NCBI GenBank assembly: GCA_964393975.1
Contig: CAYMVO010000023.1
Coordinates: 1 to 12,563, forward strand
DNA: 12,563 nucleotides
Reading direction: 5' to 3'
Source: CALVNN01 sp964393975
GTDB lineage: Bacteria; Bacillota; Clostridia; Christensenellales; UBA1242
Under the pieces are notes generated by a model. It ran no database searches, was not told the DNA's origin, and saw only the letters and a list, made by a program, of their open reading frames with translations. This document shows positions 1 through 8,700 of the stretch, one piece after another (the stretch's first letter is position 1; every line of letters starts with the position of its first letter). A program made the position numbers and the translations under genes.

Positions 1-1
1 C

Positions 2-217
2 TACGACTTTGTGTATTGCGGAGCAAATAACGACTTTTTCTCACAAACAAACGGCAACTTTGCTATAAACAAACATCTTCCAATTGACTACACAGAATAC
101 ATAACATTCCCAACCGAAGAAACCACCGAAGAAAATACCGAAGGCACCACCGAAGATACTACAACAGAAATTTGTAAAGGAACACCTACAAACGGTGAGA
201 CAAGCACTGAGGGTTAA
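2..217 (+). CDS. 3' end of an unidentified phage gene with Thr/Glu-rich tail
   Basis: The frame is open from the first bases of the window to the TAA at 215-217 with no stop upstream, so the start lies outside and only about 71 C-terminal residues are visible. I do not recognise the protein. The first part (residues like CGANNDFFSQTNGNF) looks globular. The last 35 residues are a low-complexity tail built from short repeats of TEE, TEG and TED, encoded by a repeated accgaag unit around 114-160. Such acidic Thr-rich tails occur on surface-exposed or flexible phage structural proteins, but that is only suggestive. The next gene starts 18 bases downstream on the same strand, so it is probably co-transcribed with the ejection-type genes that follow. 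The GTG at position 11 is in frame but has no reason to be the start. Confidence 0.6.
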   Translation, partial: YDFVYCGANNDFFSQTNGNFAINKHLPIDYTEYITFPTEETTEENTEGTTEDTTTEICKGTPTNGETSTEG

Positions 218-235
218 TTTTTAAAGGTGGGGAAT

Positions 236-1162
236 ATGATTAAATGGCTTAGAAAAAATGCTGGCATTATAGCATCAGTTATAGGTGTTATACTGCTAGC
301 TATTTTAACATATGGAGACATGGGACAATTGTTTACGGATAAATATTGGGAAAATGTTGGCGGTAATATATCCTCTATTAGTGCTCTAACTATTGGTCTT
401 GTTTTGGTTCAAGTAGCAATTAAACAAGGGCTTAGCGAACAAGCACTATCAAAAGGACTTAACACTCAAAACACAAAAGATAAATATGAAGAGCATCGTA
501 AAGTTAGAGAAAAATGTAGAAGCAAACAAATTTATCTTCCGTATTTTTTAAATATACGAAACAAACGACAGACTAAAATGCGTAAAGAGGAGTTTTTGGT
601 GGAAAATAATTTTTCTAGTGAAAAATTGTTGTTTGCTAGTAAAAACAAGCGTTTGATACGTTTGTATTTGAAGATAAGAGAAAATGTCACGATGAATAGT
701 ATAATATGGTCTACAACGGAAATAAGACACAGCAAGAATGGTCGCATAGAAAAATTAAATACCTTTCGGTCTAAACGTGCTATAAAATCAGTGGTTGTCG
801 CAATATTGGCAATGTTTGCTACGACTTTAATTACTGGAGGGTTATTTTTAGATACCGCAGATATACCTTTTTGGCAAAAAACTATTAAACTATTGACATA
901 TTTGGTGACTATTGCGGTACTATCTATTTTTGATATTGAGCAGAATTACGAAAAAGGTGCATTTGGTGTACCTAATGAGTTGGATGAAATAAATGGTGTA
1001 TGGGAAGAGTTTTATAATTGGGAAGTCCCTGCGTGGGTAAAAAATGAGGTTTTAGAAATGGAGAGTGAACCATTGGTAAAGGATGAGGAGGTGAATAGAA
1101 ATGTTGAACCAAATGAGGTCGAGTACCAAGGAACAATACAAGAAGAATCAAGCAAAAACTAA
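236..1162 (+). CDS. Predicted four-pass membrane protein of the phage operon
   Basis: The product is 308 residues from the ATG at 236. This start is chosen over the GTG at 227 because AGGTGG lies 6 bases before it and would overlap the GTG. Hydrophobic segments lie near residues 9-25, 45-63, 184-205 and 214-233. Between the second and third is a strongly basic stretch (about 75-150, rich in Lys and Arg), and the last 70 residues are acidic and soluble. This fits an integral membrane protein with a large basic loop, possibly binding nucleic acid on one face; that role is inference. No catalytic motif is seen and I do not recognise the family. It is the first of three consecutive membrane-protein genes before the coiled-coil and giant proteins, so a role in DNA delivery or envelope interaction is plausible. 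The last 62 bases overlap the next gene. Confidence 0.8.
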   Translation: MIKWLRKNAGIIASVIGVILLAILTYGDMGQLFTDKYWENVGGNISSISALTIGLVLVQVAIKQGLSEQALSKGLNTQNTKDKYEEHRKVREKCRSKQIYLPYFLNIRNKRQTKMRKEEFLVENNFSSEKLLFASKNKRLIRLYLKIRENVTMNSIIWSTTEIRHSKNGRIEKLNTFRSKRAIKSVVVAILAMFATTLITGGLFLDTADIPFWQKTIKLLTYLVTIAVLSIFDIEQNYEKGAFGVPNELDEINGVWEEFYNWEVPAWVKNEVLEMESEPLVKDEEVNRNVEPNEVEYQGTIQEESSKN

Positions 1163-1604
1163 ATTTTTCAAAGCTTTATCGCCTATAGTGTTTTGGCTAT
1201 TTATTATACTGTCAGTTGTGTTTTTTTGTTTAGCAATTAAATATAGTGTTGGCAATATTACTGAAATAATTAATTTATTAGATAAAGATATTTATTCTAC
1301 TCAGGAACTGGAGCAAAACTATAGTTTTTTGGTAGATAAATGGGGTGAATGGGCGGTAATAGGGCAAGAAGATGGTGCTCTTACCGTGTATTTTATTAAT
1401 ATAAAGAATGCTTTTTTTAGTGGATTAATGAAAACATTTTTAATTTTATCTTTATGTAGTTTATTTGTATCAATATTTTTAGGACGGGTTTTATTTCCTA
1501 GACTTGCATTACTGCATAGTGAAAGTAATCAAAACTTGGTTGATTTAGCGACTTTAGAAACGAATGAGAAGTTAAAAAGGAAAGATAAGGAGGATTGGTT
1601 TTAA
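1101..1604 (+). CDS. Predicted two-pass membrane protein of the phage operon
   Basis: The product is 167 residues. The ATG at 1101 follows a perfect AGGAGG at 1086-1091 with a 9-base spacer, so the start is well supported although it lies 62 bases inside the previous gene in another frame. The N-terminus is basic (residues 1-25). Hydrophobic segments lie at about 26-48 and 104-128. The loop between them is polar and acidic with several aromatic residues, and the C-terminal 35 residues are charged. This hairpin topology would place both ends on one side of the membrane. There is no recognisable enzyme motif. Small two-helix phage proteins include holins, but the long loop and charged tail, and the position next to virion-type genes rather than an endolysin, make holin a weak guess. 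The TAA overlaps the next ATG by one base (taatg), indicating translational coupling. Confidence 0.8.
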   Translation: MLNQMRSSTKEQYKKNQAKTKFFKALSPIVFWLFIILSVVFFCLAIKYSVGNITEIINLLDKDIYSTQELEQNYSFLVDKWGEWAVIGQEDGALTVYFINIKNAFFSGLMKTFLILSLCSLFVSIFLGRVLFPRLALLHSESNQNLVDLATLETNEKLKRKDKEDWF

Positions 1605-2032
1605 TGGAATTTGATATAATACAACAGTTTTTTTCTCCACCGCAATTACCAGATGTGATAGCTTATGCTGTGTTATTGATTGTGTTTGTTGTACAACTAT
1701 TTATTAAAAAATTTGTGCAAAAAGATAACTTTATTACAATGAACTTTATTGGGACTAAGGTCGCAGATGTTGAGAAATTGAAAAAGACTCTTGATGAAAT
1801 TATACGAAAAAGTAACGAAGCTTATAGCAAATGGGAAGAGGAAAAAGAAAACTTAAAAAAAGAGCAATTAGAACGACTTGAAGTACTAACTCAAGTATTA
1901 AGGGTGTGTGTTGTTAACAATAAAGAACTTATAGAAAAAGGAGTTTCGAATGAGTTGGTGAAGCTACTTAAATCAAAAGAAAATATTGAGAAAATAGTTT
2001 GTAATATGGAGGAAGATGTCGATGACCGATGA
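1604..2032 (+). CDS. Single-pass membrane protein with coiled-coil
   Basis: The product is 142 residues from the ATG at 1604. AAGGAGG at 1587-1593 is 10 bases before it; an in-frame TTG at 1595 is only one base from this site and is rejected. One hydrophobic segment (about residues 17-35) is followed by a basic stretch and then a heptad-like helix rich in Glu, Lys and Leu from about 53 to 98. The rest is helical and charged. The likely form is an N-terminally anchored protein with a cytoplasmic coiled-coil that could oligomerise or dock a partner. I do not recognise the family. It is coupled to the gene before it through taatg and overlaps the next gene by about 11 bases, so the three membrane-protein genes and the coiled-coil gene are probably made together. 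Confidence 0.8.
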   Translation: MEFDIIQQFFSPPQLPDVIAYAVLLIVFVVQLFIKKFVQKDNFITMNFIGTKVADVEKLKKTLDEIIRKSNEAYSKWEEEKENLKKEQLERLEVLTQVLRVCVVNNKELIEKGVSNELVKLLKSKENIEKIVCNMEEDVDDR

Positions 2033-2768
2033 AGAAAAGATTGAATTGTATAAAAAAAGAAAAAGTAAAAATTCTACAAGTGATAAAGAATATGAATTAG
2101 CTAAAAATGAAGAGTTTACAAAGTCACAGCAAGAGATACTAGAGCAAAATTATATTAATCAAAAAAACGAGTTATCAAGTGCTCAAAGTCTGGCGGAACA
2201 AAGTGCGAGTATATCAAATGAAAAGTTAATGAAATATCTTGATCAGTATCAGCGTGCTAGTGGTTTAGCGGTAGGACAACGTGGTAGTGCCTACATACAA
2301 GCAAGCAACAATTATGCTAATACAAGAGCAGACATTGCAAAAACCTATACCGACAAGCAGGCAGATTTACTTAATGCTTATACCAGTCAAAAATTGACAA
2401 ACGAGCAAAATAACTATAGTAAAGAAATAGATATTTTGGACAAGTATAGACAAAAAGAATTAGAAGATGAAGCATTAGAGCGGGAACGCATACAGTGGAA
2501 AGCCCAGATGGATGCCTATAACCAAGATAGGGCTTGGGAGGCTGAGGATAGAGATTACCAAAAGAATTATGTTGAAGATAGTTATTGGTATAGTTCGGCT
2601 ACAAATAGGATAGATCAGATGATTGCAAAACTAAGTGATAAGGATGGCAATTTATCTGAGAGCTCCAAACGGGCAATATTAAAAGAGTTGGATGGTTATA
2701 AAGATAAATTCAGTGATAAAGCGTTCACTAATAAACTCCTAGATTATTACAAAACACAAACATACTAA
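2022..2768 (+). CDS. Coiled-coil phage protein, possible small internal virion (ejection) protein
   Basis: The product is 248 residues. Two ATGs (2016, 2022) follow GGAGG at 2008-2012; the second has a normal 9-base spacer, the first only 3, so 2022 is preferred. There is no signal peptide or membrane segment. The protein is almost entirely polar and helical: Lys/Glu-rich start, Gln/Asn/Ser-rich helices (30-75), a small conserved-looking core around residues 78-98 (SGLAVGQRGSAYIQ), then a long Gln/Glu coiled-coil to about 175. A helical C-terminus follows. Proteins with a 'G..GS.Y...NNY.N' core and long helices are common just before large internal proteins in podovirus-like and related Bacillota phages. 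By position it resembles T7 gp14, which precedes the large ejected proteins. This is inference from layout and composition, not sequence identity. The stop is 11 bases before the giant gene. Confidence 0.75.
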   Translation: MTDEEKIELYKKRKSKNSTSDKEYELAKNEEFTKSQQEILEQNYINQKNELSSAQSLAEQSASISNEKLMKYLDQYQRASGLAVGQRGSAYIQASNNYANTRADIAKTYTDKQADLLNAYTSQKLTNEQNNYSKEIDILDKYRQKELEDEALERERIQWKAQMDAYNQDRAWEAEDRDYQKNYVEDSYWYSSATNRIDQMIAKLSDKDGNLSESSKRAILKELDGYKDKFSDKAFTNKLLDYYKTQTY

Positions 2769-2779
2769 AGGAGATTTAG

Positions 2780-5700
2780 ATGGCAAGTAGTGATTGGATA
2801 GAGCAAACACTTAATCAACAAAAAAAATATGAGGTTGAGAAGAATAGGGTGAAGGCTGAATTAAAAGCAAATGAACCATCAGTAATAGATAAGGTATTGA
2901 CAACGATGCTAGATATGGGGACAGAGACGGTTGGTTTCTTATCTAAAGGCGTAGAGGGAGTCGTTGATACTGGCGTCGGCTTAATTGGTAAGGTGGGAGG
3001 TGTGTTTGGGGCTGATACTGACTGGGCTGAAGATTTTATCAAGAAAGATTATACTCAAGACCTATACTATAATTGGGAGGAGGAGGTCACTAAGAACTCA
3101 TATCTAAATGATGCTCCTGTCGTAAAGAACATAGTTCGTGGTATTGGACAACAATTACCTGCGATAGGATTATCATTTATCCCAGGAGTGGGACCGTGGC
3201 TTGGTATGGGATATTCTATAGCGAGTAGTACAGGGTTAAGCACTGAAGAGGCGTTAAATGACGGTGCGGATTTTGACAATGCTTTACTATATGGTGTTAT
3301 TCAAGGTGGAATTGAGGGTATAGGCGAATATTTAACAAGAGGTATGAGCAAAGGTATCACTTCGGTATTTAAAGCATCAGGTAAAACTTTAGGAAAAACA
3401 AATGCAAAATCAGCTGGTAAAATAGCTTTAGAAGAGGGGATAGCCGAAAGTATACAAGAGGGAACCTCGGCGTTAGTTAACCCTATTACACAAATGGTGT
3501 ATAAAGGTTCAGATGCCTTAAACGCATACAACAACGCAAATTTCTATCAGAACGTATTAGAACAGGTTTTGGTCGGTGGCGCTGTGGGCGGGGTGCTTGG
3601 TGGGGGGACCGCAAAAATACAACAATATAGATTAGGTGGTAAAGATAATTTTAGTGTAGCACAAAGCAAAGCCGAAATAGATGCTTTAGATAAAAAAGAA
3701 TATAATCTTTGGAAGAATGACAATTTAACATCAAATAAAAGCACGCAGATAAATAACCAAAGAAAGGCTGAACTTGAAAATATTAGTAACCATTTAAAAT
3801 CGTTAAATGAGGAAGATAGAGCAGAAACAATAAGCAAATTTAATTTACAAAATCAGTTTACTGAAAAAGGTGAATATGTTATAGATGTTGCAGACAATGA
3901 AACATTAAAGACAAGATTAAAGGCGAATAGCGAAGCGTATAGTCCATCACTTAAAAACAAAAAACTACTCTTTGAGCCAACAAACGAGCCTCTAACGGAG
4001 GATGTTAAAAGTGCAAAAAAGATTATCACAACAATTAACCCAGGTGCAAATATGGTCATCTCCGACAATCTTGGCACTGAGGTTAATGCTTTTTATGACA
4101 CCAAATCAAAGGTGTTTTATTTTTCAAAAGAGGCAACGACTAGAGATATTGTAGGGCACGAGTTTACCCACTCACTTGAGGGAACAAAGGCGTATGAGTC
4201 CTTAGCAAATTATGTGCTTAGTAACGTAAAAAATCTTGAAGAAAAGATACAGCATAAAATTGCTGAATATTCAAGAGTTAATAAGGATGCAAAGCAAGGT
4301 GAAAATGGTGAAAATATTGCATTATATGAGGCTCAAACTGAAATAGTTGCCGATGAGATGGGGCGATTGCTTACCGACCAAAAGTCTGTAGAAAGAATAG
4401 TTAATCAAAATAAAAGTGTTGCGCTTAAGATTATACAATGGATAAAGGATGTCTTAGCCAAATTCACTAAGAAAGGCATCAAAGGTGAATATTATAATTA
4501 TTTAAGAAATGCTGAAAAATTATACGCTAATGCTGTAAAGAATAGTATAGGTGGTATATCTTTGAGTGATGTTGAGGCTTATAATGAACTGGAAAAACTT
4601 ACAGAACAAAAAACAAATACACAAACTATTGCAAATTTTGAAGAAAAGAGTTATAGTTATAGAGGTAATAAAGTTAGATACAACATTAAAAGCAATTATA
4701 GTCAATATCAAACAACTGCTATGATTTGGGCTAATGAGACAAAAACAATGGCGGGAGATTTGAAGGTTTTGTATAATCCCAAAACAGATACTTTTAATTT
4801 ATTAGAAGCGGATGGAAACGGTGAGTTTGTGGTTTTAAAACAAAGCAAGAACTATGAAATTGTTGAAGATTTGTTTGAGGAGATTATAAATGAACAAGGA
4901 AGTGATTTTGAGTTTAATGAAAGTATTAATAAGTTTGAAGAGTCTGTCGGAAGAAGCAATAATTTGGATTTGTGGGGAATTGAAAACAACGAAGCAAGCA
5001 ACGCAACTAGTAGACAAGTTAAAAGAAAATCCGAGTATGACAGAGTCGGAAATTCTAAAACTAACAATGGAAATAATGAGAATGAAATAAGATATAATAT
5101 CAATGGTAAAATAAGAAAATATCTTTCTTACAACAAAGTTGGTATAGATAATGTTAACTATATTCGCAACGAAATTAACAAACTATATAGTGGTGTTAAA
5201 GATGGTATCGCTGATGGAATTGCGATTGAAAAAGGTGAAGATGTTTATATTGTTGACACGGGTAAAGATGAGGGAAATGTTAGTTTTGGTATAAGAAAGG
5301 TACTTGTACTATCTGATGAGCAATACAGGAAATCATTAATAAAGGAGATAAACAATGACGCAGTATCAAAAGGGTATGTTAGTGATGAGATTTCTTCAAA
5401 ACTTAGGAGTGAATATTATAACAATAGGGGAAGCAACGGAAGACAAGAACCTAGAGAAAAGTTATCAAGTAATTCAGCAAAATCCTCAGATAACAAAACA
5501 GGAGTTTTTGAAGATAATGGAGATAGAGGAGGAAGAGTATTAAGATACTCTATAAACGAAGATAAATCGCTTGACAAAGAAAAGTCTGTATCTTACAATG
5601 ATGACAAGGGAGGGATATATGAAAGAAGAGGAAGTACATTATCCACCGATGACAATAGTGTTCATAGATGGGGTTTGTCTAACGATGACGCTAGAACAGG

Positions 5701-8700
5701 GCGCAATTTACACGAGGCTGTGCAAGGAGAGGCAGGAGAGAGAAAAGAAAGCAAAAGAGAACCAAAACTCCCAGTCGACAACATTAGAAGATTTAAAGAC
5801 CACTCAAAACTAACTAGAACAGATGAGAATTTTGTTATTGATTTAGTTAAGGAGGCGGGGTTTAAACCAATTTTTTATGAACCTGAAATAAAACCTATGT
5901 TTCATGTAGTTGATAAAAATCTATTAATACCAGTTGGTGCAACAACTCAACAAATAGGTGTATTGCTTGATAAGATTAAGCCATATAAAAACAATGTTGA
6001 TTATGGTAACCCTAAAACTGCACACATTTCAGATGGGCGATGGGAAAGATCAATAAAAATGTTCCCGAATGCCTATGTGTGTAATATGAAGATAGAGGAC
6101 TTTTTAAATTTATCTGCTGATAGATTGGTGCAACGATATTTGTACAACGAATCTAGTGAATTAGATGTGGATGAAATTAAAGATATTAACTATCCTTTGT
6201 ATTTGATGGTTGACTTTGATAAAAAAATCACTTTAAGCCACGAGGGTAGACATAGAATGAATGCTTTACTTAAAGCGGGGTATACACATGCGGATGTCTT
6301 TTTGGTGCCGAATAAAGAGGTAGATACTGATAGTATTTATAGAATGTTTGAAGATGTTAATGAGGGATTGCCTGAGGCATTTGGTAGTATAACATTGCAA
6401 GGTCAATCATCTTCAGATTCGGTGGAAACACCACGAAAAGTCACGCTTACAAATGTGGTTAAAGCAACAAGCAAAAAGTATGAAGATTATGTCGGTTCTA
6501 AGTTTAAAACAATATACAATAATGAATTAAGATACTCTCTTAATAACACTGTTGAACAAGATGTTTTAAAAGAATACGGCAAAACACACAACTGGAATGA
6601 AACAGGATATATTTTAACGGATGGTTCAAGGTTGGATATGTCTGGTAGAAATAATGGTGCTCCTGGTGGGTATAGGACTGTTGACCACAGAGAAATTTTT
6701 GGCGAGGACAGTGGAACTGAATCTATGATTGAGTTTATGTCTAGGGGTAATATACGTGTTATACCAGAATATCCTGGAATAAATCTACAAGTAGAACCAA
6801 ATGTAGAACAATATAATCAAATTAGGCAACTAATAGAAACTCTTGGGTGGAAAAATAAAGAGTTTATGATTGATTTTGACAATGCGAAAGGTGAAACAGT
6901 TGAAAGTTTATCTTATGAGGGCGGTAATGTTCGTGCAAATCAAATAATAAGTGATATAAGATACTACTTCAAAGAAGGGAAGTTGCCATATAAGAGCGAA
7001 CTATTGCAATTTAGATACTCTTTAAAGAATAATGGGTATAGTGAGAACCAATACAACAACTTTGGATGGGTGCGTGCAAATGATGTACTTAATGTGCGAG
7101 AGTTTAAAGATTTTGAGAGTAAGTTTGCTAGTGCGAAAAACGGAGTGAAGTATAACAAATCTATAAACAATGAGTTTATTATACCAATTTGCGACACAAA
7201 GGATGATTTGTATGGAGTAGATAATGTCTTAGTTTTTGCAAAAGGCACATTAACTAGTCCAAGGATAAGTAAAATAATAAGAATTAATTTAGATAACGAA
7301 ACAGTGTTAAGTATAGCTAGGGAGATAATATATGACAATGAGTCCATCGGAGTTCAGACAGAAAATTCATCAATATTCAAAGTCTACGCATCAACTAATA
7401 TCTCATACAATGAGTACATTAAAAACAGAGAAAGACTTTCAAACAATGATACAACTAATAATGGAAGCAAAAACGGAAAAGGAAGTGGTGAAGAAACTAA
7501 AAGATATTCAATAACAGAAAATAGAAATGGCGAATACAACTACTCCAAAGGGCAAATAGCAAAATATGTTGCAGACCATAGTAAATTAAAGGTGTACAGT
7601 AAACAAGATACTGAAAAGGTTGTTGATAATATTATCAGCGACTTTCTTGTTTTTGGTGATAAATATGGGGAACTTAAAGGGAAGTCCCGTGAAACTATTA
7701 TTGAAACATTGTGGCACGCTTTAAATACAAAGCCTAAGGGGTATAGGATGGGTACTGCGCTGGACATTGCGGACTATATTGTTAAAAATTCGGTAGTGAA
7801 AGATTTATATGACAATCCTAAAACTGAAGAGTATATATTAATTGTAGATACGCTAAAAAACTATTTACACAAAATAAATCTTGATGCTATAAAAAATGAA
7901 ATAACTTATTATTACGATAAAGATAAGAGCCCGTTTGCTTTGTGGGGTAAAAGAAGGGGCGAGCGAGGAAGTTCGCCTGATGTAATCAAAATGGAATTGG
8001 ATGCAAAGGGTATTACTTTAAATGCTGATACACCGCAAGATATATTTATAGAGATACACGAATTATATAAAGCCTCATTAAAAGAAATAAAAAATCAAAC
8101 AAAATTTAAAATTCAAGATATCCTAGGTGAGGTTAAATTAGAGGAGTTGAAGAAGTCAATAGCCTTTGAAATCTTGAATGCGTACGACAAATCGGGGAAG
8201 AAAAGTACGTTTAGCGGATTGATAGAGAAATATACTAATAAAATAGATAATCAGAAGCAATTAATAATAAATATAAAAGCATATAATAAAGCAAAAGATA
8301 GCCTTGAAGCCACAATAAATAGTCTTAGGAGTAATTTTATAGATAATCCGCCAGCTAATTGGAAGATACCTGAGGAAATTGGCTATATTGTAAGAGATAT
8401 TTGCAAGATAAAAACTTGGAGAAATAATATATCACCAAAAGCTAGGGAGTATGTTAGGAATTTGAGGGATAATCTAAACGTGCTTTTAGATGAAGCGCAA
8501 CTTGAAATATATCCGTTTAAGGAAGAAATGGATGCATTGTGTAGTGCAAATAAAAAAGAGCAAGTTATGTCGGCTGAGGAGTTATTTTCTTTAGAGAGGA
8601 TATTTAGACATTTGAGAGGTGTACTTAAAAACTATGATAAAGTTGTGTTTAATGGTAAAACTCAATCGTTGACTGAATTAGCAAGTAAAGGGATAGAGGA

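Larger units (their letters stand above)
4676..7519 (+). repeat. Six-fold RY[SN] module-boundary motif in the giant gene
   Basis: The motif x-R-Y-[S/N]-[I/L]-x, usually followed by N, K or T, recurs at residues 633 (RYNIKS, base 4676), 771 (RYNING, 5090), 922 (RYSINE, 5543), 1251 (RYSLNN, 6530), 1412 (RYSLKN, 7013) and 1575 (RYSITE, 7502). Spacings are 138, 151, 329, 161 and 163 residues. Each copy opens a module. The 633 module contains TTAMIWANETKTMAGDLKV. The 771 module contains VYIVDTGKDEGNVSFGIRKV. The 1251 module contains DHREIFG and MIEFMSRGNIRVIPE. The 1412 module contains NNFGWVRANDVL and VLVFAKGTL. I recognise these only as recurrent polyvalent-protein modules without named function. 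At DNA level the core is agataytct or agatayaa, often after a TA that makes TAA in the nested frame. Confidence 0.75.

Noticed and set aside
532..747. Two minus-strand frames opposite the first membrane protein
   Set aside because: They are shadows of the basic loop region, hydrophobic only because they complement Lys-rich codons.
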